Shown here in pieces: positions 9,990-18,869 of a stretch of 60,000 nucleotides of DNA. The stretch comes from Symsagittifera roscoffensis. Lineage: Eukaryota; Xenacoelomorpha; Acoela; Convolutidae. The first letter of the stretch is position 1; the number at the start of each line of letters is the position of its first letter. A program made the translations under genes and the position numbers. A model generated the notes under the pieces. That model saw only the letters and a list, made by a program, of their open reading frames with translations. It did not search any database and was not told the DNA's origin. The stretch is from positions 51,969,220-52,029,219 of the forward strand of contig NC_087063.1 in the NCBI RefSeq assembly GCF_963678635.1, given 5' to 3'.

Positions 9990-10525
9990 TTAATCGTTGA
10001 AAGAATGTTAAGGAGTTTTTTTTGTTCTTGTATTCTTGTCTTTTATATGGATTTTGCTAGTTAAAATATTTATTGTGGGAGTATACTTAGTTATAAATGG
10101 CATGTCAATGATATTGAGTTTTATGTCTGTAATGTGAAATTTTTGTTTAAATGGTTTGCTCAGTATTTTATTTTGTTCCATTGTTCTAGTGGGAACAAGG
10201 AAAAGTTGGATTTTTCCGTAATTTACTAATGTTGATCCTTGTGCTGTTGCTAATTTACTGGCTGTCTTTATAGGTGTTAGGATTGGATGTAACGTGTTGA
10301 TTTCATTCCAAGTAGGGATGTTAATAATATTTGATTCTGCTCCTGAATCAATTAAAAAATCTATTTCAAGATTGGGTGGTTGAAATTCTTTACTTTTTGA
10401 GCTTTCTAAGAGAAATGGGATTGTCCAAACTTTTTCTCTTTTTTGTTTTTTTTGTATATTTTGGTAAATGTGATTTGTGCTTGAGCGTTGTTTTTCGTTA
10501 TTGACTACTGTGTTTATTTCATTTA
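9990..10525 (-). pseudogene. Aspartic protease of E1 Pol (retropepsin-like)
   Basis: There is no Met-started ORF, but the frame is open and encodes LIDSGAESNII, the active site of a retroviral-type aspartic protease (catalytic Asp codon 10,347-10,349). Such proteases act as dimers to cut Gag and Pol. The domain sits between the nucleocapsid tail and the Pol linker. It is in the same frame as capsid, but not as the nucleocapsid tail or RT. An in-frame TAG near 10,530 precedes it. Eight degraded copies occur in E2, most with the catalytic Asp lost. Confidence 0.75.
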
Positions 10526-10716
10526 CTTTCTATTCAACTGGTACATTGTTTCTTATGGGTCTAGTATAGTAGTCTTGAAGATTTTCCGATTGATTTTCGT
10601 AAATTTGTGAACTGAAGGGTTGTTCGTATACAATGGGTTCGTAGTCGTTTTCGACTGAGATTATATTAATTGAGATAGTGTTATTTGTATCACTTTCGCT
10701 GTCTGTTGATTCACAA

Positions 10717-11409
10717 TTATTGTGGTTTAAGGTTTAATTGTAGTTCGTTATTTTCTGTGTTGTCAATAACAGGGGGATTTGAAGTTGTTTCTTCAGTTGT
10801 TTTTACCTGATTAATTTGTCGTTGATGTTTCGATGTGTAACTTCTGTATTTGTGTTGGGAATCAGGATAGCGAATAATGTTTCTATAAGGTGATTGAGAA
10901 TAATTCCTACGACTGTTATAATTGGGATTCCTCTTTTGTGAGTTGTTTCGTGACCTATTATAGTAATTATTATTGTTTTGTTGATAATTAGATCTGTTGT
11001 ACGAATTGTTTCTTGATCTATCGTTTTGGTAACATTGATTTCTATTGTTTGAATAACTTCTATTTCTATTATTTGAGTAGTTTCTATTTCTATTGTATGA
11101 TGAATTACAAGATCTATCGTTTGAATAGTGTCTATTCCTAGTATTTGAATGGGAATGGGTATCAAAAAATACTGTTCTGTTTGAATTTGATCGTGAATAG
11201 TTGTTTCTATACTGGTTATTTTGGCTATTTGACCGACTATAACTGTTTTGTGAAAAATTTTGTGAATTTCGTTGTTCTGGTGATCTACCTCTATAACGAG
11301 AATTATAGGGTGATTGGTTTCTTGAGTAATTTGAATTATTTGGGAGTGGTTTACCAGAGCTGTTATTACTATGTATATTTTTGTTTGGTAAATTTTGATC
11401 CTTTTTCAT
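10717..11409 (-). CDS. Nucleocapsid tail of Gag, Arg/Asn/Ser-rich (230 aa)
   Basis: A 230-residue low-complexity ORF made of degenerate repeats such as NRNRNYSNNRN with many Arg, Asn, Ser and Tyr. It would bind RNA and pack the genome. Its ATG overlaps the capsid ORF stop as ATGA (11,406-11,409). Upstream in this same frame, beyond one TAA, lies a zinc knuckle (CQRYGHSIAEC), so the tail is really the continuation of Gag, shifted by an indel near 11.5 kb. The C-terminus is acidic and polar. Multiple E2 copies keep the repeat-rich composition. Confidence 0.65.
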   Translation of the reverse strand: MKKDQNLPNKNIHSNNSSGKPLPNNSNYSRNQSPYNSRYRGRSPEQRNSQNFSQNSYSRSNSQNNQYRNNYSRSNSNRTVFFDTHSHSNTRNRHYSNDRSCNSSYNRNRNYSNNRNRSYSNNRNQCYQNDRSRNNSYNRSNYQQNNNNYYNRSRNNSQKRNPNYNSRRNYSQSPYRNIIRYPDSQHKYRSYTSKHQRQINQVKTTEETTSNPPVIDNTENNELQLNLKPQ

Positions 11410-12494
11410 GTATTGATAGAATGATTTATTTGGTTTTTTGTACTTTTGCGGTTTGTTCTGTTTATCTTATTGTTTTTGTCTACATTCGGCAATGCTGTGT
11501 CCGTATCTTTGGCAATAATTACCCATTTCTTGAAAGATGGTTTACCTTTTAAATTTGGATTTTTCTCATATATTTTTAAAATTTCTGTAATTTTTTCATT
11601 TAGGTCTACATTTGAATCGTGTATGTTGTTTATATGTGTAGTACTTGTTTCGATTCTATTAACGTATTGTAGGTTAAAATTTTCTGTTTCTTCGAGTTTC
11701 ATTGTGATTTCAGCTTGTTCTAATTTGTCAACTAGTTTCCTAAAATCTAAATCTGCTTCTCGAATTGATGAGGGATGTGATGCTCTCTTTTTAATAGCTA
11801 TTTTTTTAAATTGGGGTGTTAGAGTCATCATTAAAATTTCTGTCATTTTCGTGTTTTCATAATCATGAGTATTCAGTGAGTATGCTTTGCGAACTAGTGT
11901 TTCGATTCTAATTGCCATTTGTTTAACTGTCTCTTTTGGTAGTCTGCGATTTTCATTGCATAAAACTCTTTGGTGTTGTTTATTTCTTTCAGAATCAAAC
12001 ATTTTTGAAAATTCTTGTGTAAATCTTTTCCAATCTGTTTTTATGTCTATTGGTAAAACTGAAAACCATTTCTGAGCTGCGCCATCAAGTTTTGTTTGGA
12101 TTAACGCTGTGCGTCGATGTATCCAATTTTGATGGAGTGGTGTATTAATTGGTTCAGATCCGATATTTAAAACTAAATTTGCTGTGACTGCGTTTATATA
12201 GTCTTCTACAGAATATTCAGGGTCTGTGCCTGTGAATACCATTAATGGTTTATTTGATGTTATTGATGATCCACCCATGAGGTATGGATTCATAGTCATT
12301 TGTAGTGATTCTGCGGCATTTGGCATTTGTGAAAAATTTGTCAATTGATTTTTTGTTATTTCTTGTTGTTGCAAATAATATGGTAGTGGTATTTCATTTT
12401 GCATTTGCGTTGGTTGGTAATAGTCAGTATTTGCTGGGTTTTGTGAGTAAAAATTATTATTTTGAGATGCGTGATTTGGGCTAGGTTGTCGCAT
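11406..12494 (-). CDS. Gag capsid ORF (362 aa)
   Basis: Residues 1-80 are Gln/Asn/Pro-rich. From about 85 (VFTGTDPEYSVEDYINAV) to about 270 the ORF has a retrotransposon-Gag capsid pattern, with WIHRRTALIQTKLDGAAQKW at 124-143 and a helical C-terminal half. From about residue 323 the frame is wrong: the next frame encodes the CCHC-like knuckle, so the last 40 residues are out-of-frame readthrough. Capsid assembles the particle. The frame remains open upstream to about 12,885 without any ATG, so the true N-terminus is probably further upstream and joined by a lost frame. The chosen Met is only the first available. Confidence 0.75.
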   Translation of the reverse strand: MRQPSPNHASQNNNFYSQNPANTDYYQPTQMQNEIPLPYYLQQQEITKNQLTNFSQMPNAAESLQMTMNPYLMGGSSITSNKPLMVFTGTDPEYSVEDYINAVTANLVLNIGSEPINTPLHQNWIHRRTALIQTKLDGAAQKWFSVLPIDIKTDWKRFTQEFSKMFDSERNKQHQRVLCNENRRLPKETVKQMAIRIETLVRKAYSLNTHDYENTKMTEILMMTLTPQFKKIAIKKRASHPSSIREADLDFRKLVDKLEQAEITMKLEETENFNLQYVNRIETSTTHINNIHDSNVDLNEKITEILKIYEKNPNLKGKPSFKKWVIIAKDTDTALPNVDKNNKINRTNRKSTKNQINHSINT

Positions 12495-12885
12495 ACGTTG
12501 TTCTCGTGTATATGGTTCAAAAATATCTGGTTGATTTACGTGATTAGAGTGGAGTCTTTGGTTTTGAAAATTTTGTTGATGATTTTGGTCATGAAAATCG
12601 TCATCATCTGATGAAAGATATTTAGGTGTACAGTAAGGTGCTTTTTGTTTATTTTGGTACTGTTGTTTACCATTTTTATTCTGTTGAAAAAATGGATAGT
12701 TTTCACTTGGGTCTGTTGGATTTCGTGGGTTATCATTAAAATTTACGAAATTTGATGATTGTTGTTGGGAATTTTGTCGTTGTGAAAATGAACGATTATG
12801 CGGGTTTGTACGAGGAGGTTTAGATGTTTGTGATCTATTTACGTAGTTATAATTGTGTTCTGCAAAATTAAATCTGGTGAATATT
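12495..12885 (-). pseudogene. Gln/Asn-rich N-terminal extension of Gag, open but without ATG
   Basis: The capsid frame continues upstream without a stop to a TAA near 12,889. The encoded stretch is Gln/Asn/Ser-rich with a short acidic run (DDDD), and contains no Met. It is either the N-terminal part of Gag cut off from its start by a mutation, or a matrix/linker region of a longer polyprotein. Confidence 0.5.
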
Positions 12886-12996
12886 TTTTATTTTATGGTG
12901 GTTTCGTCATTGGTCTACATGTTTGGTAATCCATATGTGATCATTTTAGAGCAACCGAGGTTAAACCGTAGATTGCAATGTTACTTGAGATAATAT

Positions 12997-13329
12997 TTAA
13001 GTCCTTGGTTTTGGCGTTGTAAGGTTTGGATGTATTGGTGAAATACTTTGTTGTGTAGTTGTTACAATTGTTTCAACTATTTCTTCATTTATAAAATGTG
13101 ATGGTGTTTGGATATCTTGTTGTGTAAGGTTTCTAGTTCCATTTAAGTTTTCTTGTTGTACAAAAGTTGAATTTAAACTATTATTTTGTCTTCTATCAGG
13201 TAAAAATGAATTATAGTTGCATCTATTGTAAGTGGAAATACCTTTAGATAGTCTTTGTGAATAGAAATTGTACTGATTGCTTGACTTGAGATGTCTATTG
13301 GTATGTTCAGAAATAATTGATGAGACCAT
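12997..13329 (-). CDS. E1 5' ORF, Asn/Ser/Thr-rich (110 aa)
   Basis: A 110-residue ORF with polar, low-complexity sequence, located between the MA-like ORF and capsid. The E2 sequence at about 45.4-45.6 kb is similar over the part encoding the Gln-rich middle, so it is shared by both elements. Likely part of an unusually long Gag precursor. No domain recognised. Confidence 0.4.
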   Translation of the reverse strand: MVSSIISEHTNRHLKSSNQYNFYSQRLSKGISTYNRCNYNSFLPDRRQNNSLNSTFVQQENLNGTRNLTQQDIQTPSHFINEEIVETIVTTTQQSISPIHPNLTTPKPRT

Positions 13330-13616
13330 TCAGGGTCCCAAATATAGTCTGATTGTTCTGCAATGACAGTGTCGTCATTGGTACTTTGAGGACTGAAATT
13401 TTTATTTGCTTGTGCAATTAAATCAATATTATGCGCAAAGTAATCAAATATGAACCATGCTAAGATTAAGATTTTTTGTAAATCATGTTTGACATTTGGT
13501 GAAATTTCAATGTTTGAAAAATTTTCACGAATTGTGTTTAAAAATGCTGAGAATGCGGCAATTTCATTTCTGACATTTGTGTGTCTTGATGTTTGAACTG
13601 GTGATGTGCTTTCAGT

Positions 13617-14036
13617 TCATGAATTTTCTAGTATAGATACATAACTATATATTAGTGAAAAAACATCGTTGGTGAATATTGAGTTTGCTCTCTGTGAATT
13701 TTGGTGTTGTATTTTTTTTATGTATTCTGTGAATACCTTTGAAAATTCTATGTCGACATCGTCTGTTTGAATAACATGTTTGCTATGATATCTACTTTCT
13801 GTGCTGAGTTCTATGGTGTAGATTCCATATGGTTGTGTTAGGTTGCATATTCCTTTTAAATAATGATCAACAATTTGTCTTTTGATTTTTACTTCTGGGA
13901 ATTCTGCTTTACATTTGCTAATTCCTTGTTTGAATACGTTTGCAATTAATTTAGTACAAAACTGTCTTTGGCCTCTATCTTCAGTGAGTGAATTTATAAT
14001 AAAAGGGAAAACAGTTTTCGTCTGGACTTTCATCAC
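13617..14036 (-). CDS. E1 5' ORF, matrix-like position (139 aa)
   Basis: A 139-residue ORF with balanced composition (Lys, Ile, Phe, Tyr), unlike the low-complexity ORFs around it, suggesting a folded domain. It is in the same frame as capsid although far upstream. By position it could be the matrix domain of Gag, which targets membranes, but I recognise no motif. E2 holds a degraded copy near 45.9 kb. Its start is the first Met in the frame. Confidence 0.45.
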   Translation of the reverse strand: MMKVQTKTVFPFIINSLTEDRGQRQFCTKLIANVFKQGISKCKAEFPEVKIKRQIVDHYLKGICNLTQPYGIYTIELSTESRYHSKHVIQTDDVDIEFSKVFTEYIKKIQHQNSQRANSIFTNDVFSLIYSYVSILENS

Positions 14037-14121
14037 TTGGACTTTGGCTCATTTTATAACTGTCAGTGCGTAATGTTCGATGTGTCTGATTGGTTGATTC
14101 CAATTTTATAAACGTACTGGT

Positions 14122-14487
14122 TTATTTTTGTATTTCTTTTGTATTCTTCTTTTTCCTTGTTTTGAGGAGTGTGATGTGGCTTCTGAATCGGAAAAATATA
14201 ATTGGTCGTGAACTGGGTAGTTTTTTGTTTATCGTGTCTTTGAGTTTGTGAAGTGCATCTAAAGTGATGACTTCTGATTCAGAGACTGCGTTTCTACGCT
14301 TTGAAAACCTTTTTCGTGTGATTTGTCTTTGTTTACTTAAAATTTTTCTTTTTATTGTTTGACGTTTTGTGCGAATATTTCCGATTGTTTGTTTGTGCGG
14401 TGTAATTACAAGATCGTATGCTTCATTATTTTTTTCACAATTGTGTAGTACGATTGTTTGTTTATTTCCTAAATTGTTCAGTGACAT
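14122..14487 (-). CDS. E1 first ORF, strongly basic (121 aa)
   Basis: The most upstream ORF of E1. Residues 35-66 are packed with Arg and Lys (for example KRKILSKQRQITRKRFSKRR), enough for a nuclear localisation or RNA-binding role, and the end is again Lys-rich. E2 keeps a recognisable copy near 46.1-46.4 kb. It may be a small regulatory protein or the N-terminus of the Gag precursor. The frame differs from the next ORF. Function is inferred from composition only. Confidence 0.45.
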   Translation of the reverse strand: MSLNNLGNKQTIVLHNCEKNNEAYDLVITPHKQTIGNIRTKRQTIKRKILSKQRQITRKRFSKRRNAVSESEVITLDALHKLKDTINKKLPSSRPIIFFRFRSHITLLKTRKKKNTKEIQK

Positions 14488-14958
14488 AAGGTTTAGGATG
14501 AAGGGTGCAAGATTGTTATTAGTGATTTGAAAATCCTAGACTGTTAGTCCTTACGATTTTTTGGTTAGCCTAACTTGGGTCTTTGTTCAGGGTTGAAGAG
14601 AAATGTATATATCGATTTCGAAGAATGATTGTTACTTTCTCGTGGCTACTCTAGGTTAAAGTGTTAACTTACTTAATCTTACTTAGGGGTAGTGATTTTG
14701 TTCAAGGGTTGGAGAATGAAGCTATGTTTGAGTGATGAAGCTGGGGATGCCAGGATGATTTATTTATACTAAGAATTTATAATCATGTTGATTAATTTTT
14801 ATTTTTTATTTTCAAGAAATTTTTTTTTCAGTTATCTTTTTTAACTTTACTGCAGTTTTAGAGGAAACAATTTGAGATGTTTTTATAAATCATTATTGTA
14901 CAATAGTAAATGTGACTTAGCGCCTGAAATAATCATTGAAGATTTTTCTTCACGGTTT
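14488..14958 (-). other. E1 leader between first ORF and LTR-proximal region
   Basis: This stretch has no ORF. It resembles 46.85-47.05 kb of E2 in part. In an LTR element it should contain the primer-binding site and packaging signals, but I could not identify a convincing tRNA-complementary sequence. Confidence 0.4.
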
Positions 14959-15192
14959 CTATGTTTGTAGATGAAAATCTAAATTCATTGCTAGTAAAAT
15001 TCCAAATATAAAAGTTTGTTCTGGCTTTCGCCGTACGACCATGAAACTTAGTGGTAAGTTTCTCCCTAGTCGTAGATCGTCTCCTGTCCGAGGTCTTCTT
15101 CCAATACCTGGTAGTTCTAGTATTGTACGAAATAGCGGTTCTGATCTATTGAGTCGTAGAGACATTTCAATTAGTTTATTATCATGTAACAT
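14959..15192 (-). CDS. Doubtful small ORF next to the E1 LTR (77 aa)
   Basis: A 77-residue ORF with more GC-rich codons than its surroundings and a segment ELPGIGRRPRTGDDLRLG. It lies between the LTR block and the first clear ORF. E2 has no obvious counterpart ORF. It could be a piece of foreign sequence or chance. Low support. Confidence 0.2.
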   Translation of the reverse strand: MLHDNKLIEMSLRLNRSEPLFRTILELPGIGRRPRTGDDLRLGRNLPLSFMVVRRKPEQTFIFGILLAMNLDFHLQT

Positions 15193-15261
15193 TTTTGAAA
15201 ATGTTTTTGTCTAATTCTAATCTATCTTTTAGTTTTAAACTAATTTGTTTTGTAAGGTTTT

Positions 15262-15690
15262 GTTCGAGACTTTTGGTCGCAACAGATGAGTTAGGTTCGA
15301 GGTGTAACTCATAGAGTAATTTCTGATAGGGTACACCGTCTTTTCGTCACGCTATCTTATTTTCGGCCGGATAGATTCGTGCAACTTCTTAGTCTAATAC
15401 CGATCCTAATCTTACTCTTATATCTACTAGTCTCAGGATGTTTAACTAGTCTCTGCTAGGCTCAATAGATATAGAGTATACTGGCTTATTGCGATTGCTA
15501 AAGTTCTCTTGGAGAGGTAACTAATTTCTAAGTTAAATTCAAATCTCTCTGGTGCTGAAATTACAAGTAATTTCAGCACTTACAAAAAAGTGGGTTGTTA
15601 GTTAGATGGATCGTGATTGGTTAACATTAAATATTTAATAGAGATAAATTATCCAATTTATAACCAATAACAAATATAGTTTATATCTGG
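15262..15690 (-). repeat. E1 5' LTR-like block
   Basis: The block is similar over its length to 47,862-48,270, and its right half to 16,430-16,700. The three copies share GGTACACCGTCT (two copies), CGGCCGGATAGATT (two copies), the CAACTTCTTAG / CCGAT block and a perfect palindrome. On the minus strand a TATAAAT box is present at about 15,655-15,662. The exact TG..CA ends are not clear, so the boundaries are approximate. In the minus orientation this is the upstream LTR that would start transcription of E1. Confidence 0.65.
15552..15579. promoter_or_regulatory. Perfect 28-bp palindrome in the E1 LTR
   Basis: Arms GTGCTGAAATTAC (15,552-15,564) and GTAATTTCAGCAC (15,567-15,579) are exact reverse complements around AA. 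The other two LTR copies also hold perfect palindromes at this place, with compensating changes. It may be an RNA hairpin in the transcript or a symmetrical protein-binding site. Confidence 0.8.
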
Positions 15691-15699
15691 TTCCATAAC

Positions 15700-16425
15700 T
15701 TTCAAATGTACAAAATAATACATCACGTGTTAGTTATCTCAAATTAGCAGTTTTCTAAACAAAAAAAAACTTTTCCAGAAGGTTAAAAGCTTTTATCAGA
15801 GGCGAAGCATTTTTTAAATTTTAAGCTCAAGATTTTGAATTTGTTCTAAAATTTGTTTTACTGCACATTTTTTCGTCGATCCAAGTTTTTTTTTGCATTT
15901 GAAAAGTTATATATGTCATCCCATCACTCCACACTATGTAAAGTACAAAAGATATGTCGGGCCCTAGGCAAAGTATTGAATAGACAAATTAGCATGCTTC
16001 AGTTCAATTTGAAACAATTTCTAAAACAGAAAAAATCTTGCTTACGAATAATTGCACGAATTGCGCGTCAATTTTCCCAAAATGGCCAAGTTGGCAACCT
16101 TTAAAGTTTCCCGAACACAAACATTCCGTCATTTTTTTAGAAAGCCAGAATAACAAAATTCAATCTAACTGTATAGTCATTCAGTCCGGTCGAACTTTTA
16201 GGTTCTTCCACAAGCTTTCTAATGTTCTACATTCTCCTTTCAATTATCATATGCAATATTCAATGGCGTAAAGCACGCTTCTACTTCATCTTGGTATCTA
16301 CAATTATCTGCTGATTTTGTTTATTGGTTCCCCATGTTGTTCATTGATACAAATTGCATGATGTGTTCGCACGAATCCAAAGCTAATTTATGCCTTCCAT
16401 CAAATTGTAGTGTGGCTTTGATTCG
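15700..16425. other. Spacer between E1 and E2
   Basis: Composition is more balanced than in the retroelements. Two overlapping plus-strand ORFs (15,853-16,104 and 16,038-16,271) are short and unrecognised. No repeat of this stretch was seen elsewhere in the window. It is probably host DNA, or an unrelated insertion between the two elements. Confidence 0.4.
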
Positions 16426-16705
16426 TGCAACTTCTTAGTTTAATACCGATTCTATATTTCCTAGTCTCAATAGATCTAGTTATACTCGCATTCTTGCGAA
16501 GCTAGAGGAGAGGAAGAGCAACTGCTTTCTCAGTTAAATTATTTCTTCTCCGGCTGAAACTATGAATAGTTTCAGCTTTACAAATTCTCATAAGTTTTAG
16601 CAATGGATCATGATTGGTTAGTTTCTAAGTTTACAGTAACTTTTATCGAGAAATATAGTTGGATATAAAATACTTGTTTTAAACTGAGTTAAGCCAAGTT
16701 TTATC
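16426..16705 (-). repeat. Truncated LTR copy, likely the 3' LTR of E2
   Basis: The segment matches 47.97-48.26 kb: CAACTTCTTAG, AGAGGAAGAGCAACTGCTTTC and the following palindrome are shared. It is closer to the 48-kb copy than to the E1 LTR. The left part (with CGGCCGG) is missing, so one end has been lost. As it lies at the low-coordinate end of E2, it would be that element's 3' LTR. Confidence 0.6.
16553..16576. promoter_or_regulatory. Palindrome in the truncated LTR copy
   Basis: GCTGAAACTAT (16,553-16,563) and ATAGTTTCAGC (16,566-16,576) pair perfectly around GA. Compared with E1, two positions of each arm differ, and both differences are compensated on the other arm. Confidence 0.8.
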
Positions 16706-16770
16706 CGGGGTTAATCCAAGTTTTTCAAATCAAAGCTTTTCTTGTGATGAATGGAGTGTGATTCCGTCCA

Positions 16771-17265
16771 TCACTTTGTGAAGATTCCTTGAGAATAGTA
16801 GCAGTTGCTCGTGTCGATGAGATATTTGTTGTTGGCAAGATATAGTGATTGAAGAGAGTTGTAGAGAGTCAAAAGATCGTATGAAGGTTGCAGATTCGGT
16901 TTAACGATGTATGTGTCTAGTTCATAAAGTAGAGCGAGGCTGCGTGCATTCTCGACTACTAGTTCGTATTGATCAAATAGCGAGATAGGGTTCGGCTTCT
17001 CTGAGTAAAGCGCCAAATGACTAAGATCAGTATTTTGAGTTCGATGAAGAGTTGGCCATTATTCTTGTTCAATGATTACCTTCGCTGCAATATTGGCTCC
17101 ATACTTTATATCCTGCGAGTGTAATGACTGCGGCAAGCAAAACCAATAGATTCGACATTCCAGAATCGGAATGTTGTCAAGTTTCATCTCTCTTTCACAG
17201 CTCGTTTTTTTTTGCTCTGTGAAGTCTTTCACATAATAATTATCTGCATTTTTCAATAACTTCAA
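16771..17265 (-). pseudogene. Unrecognised ORF of about 165 codons with one in-frame TAA
   Basis: ORFs 17,059-17,265 and 16,771-17,016 are in one frame and separated by a single TAA (17,059-17,061) with coding-like sequence through the gap. Together they encode a soluble-looking protein rich in Leu, Tyr and Asn, with a helical second half (ELVVENARSLALLYELDTYI). Codon use is less A-rich than in the neighbouring element. It sits just inside the 3' LTR copy of E2, so it may be an accessory gene of the element or captured host sequence. No family recognised. Confidence 0.4.
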
Positions 17266-17269
17266 TTTT

Positions 17270-18860
17270 AGTCGTGACCTTTGTTAGTTATTTTCGCAAA
17301 AGCGGTTTAAATTATTTGGTTATTTTAAAGAGTTGCTCACCTTAGAGCTACTCTCGTCAAATATAGAATGGGATGTGTCTTAAGCGTGAATGTAGCTCGA
17401 TGGGTGAGCTCAGAACGTCCTTTACTGGTGAGTGAGGCCAGTTGGAGTATACATTTGAGCGTCTCGGTGGGTAGGGCCTTTATTTGTGCGTAAGTTTTTC
17501 TTTCTTTTGTTTCAAATGATTTTTCTTTTTTCTTTCAATTGTGTCCTTTTCTCAACTTTGAATTTTTTAGGGTTTCATATGTTCTTGATAAAACTTCGAT
17601 TTGAGCTTTAAAAATTTTTTTTATCCAGTTTAATTTAATTTAATCTGGTTTGAGTACCGTGGGACTTTCTTGTACATGTTTTTAAAGCGGTGGTGATAGA
17701 AAGCTGCATTGGTTCTTTAAGATTATTTTTAATTCCATCCTCCAACTTGGTGACAGAAAAGTTTGAAACATGTGAATGCAAGTTAAAACTATTATCAGTT
17801 AAATTGTCAATTTAAAAATTAATTTATTCAAAAACATCGTAATGGAATTTAATGAGCGAAATGTGGAAAAGAGTGCGTGAATTGTGGGCTAGTCAACTTG
17901 CAATTAGAGGGGTTTACAAAATGAAGCACACAAAAAAAGGTTAGTTCTCAAGTTATGTCAATACTCTTTTTTATTTCTTTACATGGTAGAGGAGTTATAC
18001 TGCTTAATTTTATTAATTCACTGCTACGTACAAATTTTAATTAATTAAGAAAACTCATTATAAATAGTTAGCATGTTTAGTTTGAAAGTTTCAGAAAAAT
18101 TTGAGTTTCTTTTTTGATTTTTTGTTTATTTGAGAACTTATTGGCAACATCCAAAAGACAATTGGTGAAACACACATGTAAAAATTCATGAGTGAGCTAA
18201 AATGTTTTGATAAAAAAGAAGAAGTTGTGTGCTTTGCTTACCCGGGGTCGGGGTCAGAAAAATTCCAATAGGGAAGTTAGTTTCAATCGTGGGTGACTGC
18301 ATAAGAAGTTTTGCAAGTTTGCTGATGACGTCTTCCATTTGTATGAGTCACCAAAGAAGTTTGAGTGCTTGGTTGATTTCAACTTCTTCTGGAGTGACCG
18401 TGAGTTTGTGGTGAAAAATTTGGCTGAGCTTAAAGAATTTTGGTTAAATTTGATATTGTGTATAATTCCGAAAAGGGTGTCTCTGCAAGTTGGATGTATT
18501 CGTGCGGGATGTTAATGGGACGGTAGTCTTCAATGGGGAAGTTGTTGGTAAGGGGAATTTTCGCGGAATGCGTCATAGTTACGGAGGATGGCGTGAGTGT
18601 TAGTTTTCTTAATACAGTAAGTGAAATAAAGAAAGTGGCGAGTATTTTGAAACTTTGAACATGTAGCTGTGAGTTGGATTTAGTGAAGGCGAGCTTTTTA
18701 AAAAGGTCTCTGAAAAAAGCAGTAAAATGTGTGAGTTTGATTTAATTTCTTTTTTAGCATTACTTTGTGCGAGAAATTGACTTCGCGTTTGTTGGGGACA
18801 ACTAAAATAGAGGTTAGTTGAAAATGATCAAACTTAGGGAAAAATCATTCGTGTGATTTA
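17270..18860. other. E2 3' region without recognisable genes
   Basis: No credible long ORF. The plus-strand ORF at 18,229-18,414 is short and lies opposite A-rich minus-strand sequence. The region precedes (in plus coordinates) the tail similar to E1 positions 1-400. It could contain E2 sequence whose E1 counterpart lies outside the window. Confidence 0.35.
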
Positions 18861-18869
18861 GTATTTGGT

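Larger units (their letters stand above)
1..15700 (-). mobile_element. E1: very large Ty3/gypsy-type LTR retroelement with envelope-like region, 3' end outside window
   Basis: Read on the minus strand, the domain order is Gag, nucleocapsid, aspartic protease, RT, RNase H, integrase, then an envelope-like region, which is the Ty3/gypsy order (integrase after RNase H). Diagnostic motifs seen are the DSGA protease site, YLDD in RT, an HHCC finger plus two DDE-type Asp residues in integrase, and a GPY motif after the integrase core. An LTR-like block lies near 15.26-15.69 kb at the 5' end. The 3' LTR is not in the window. At over 15.6 kb it is much longer than a typical 5-8 kb gypsy element; the extra length is about 2 kb of ORFs before capsid and over 5 kb after integrase. 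Several stops and frameshifts show that this copy is not intact. Family placement is by eye. Confidence 0.85.

Noticed and set aside
10803-11165. A 120-residue Ile/Thr-rich minus-strand ORF
   Set aside because: It is an alternative frame of the repetitive nucleocapsid tail and has no independent support.
14500-15260. Primer-binding site for a specific tRNA
   Set aside because: No TGG-started stretch on the minus strand next to the LTR block matched a tRNA 3' end that I could name with confidence, and the LTR boundary is not exact.
15853-16271. Two overlapping plus-strand ORFs between E1 and E2
   Set aside because: They use different frames, have no recognisable motif and could be chance ORFs. 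Listed only as spacer.
17390-17480. tRNA-like sequence (TAGCTCGATGGG resembles a tRNA A box)
   Set aside because: There is no B box, no matching acceptor stem and no anticodon arm in the right place.
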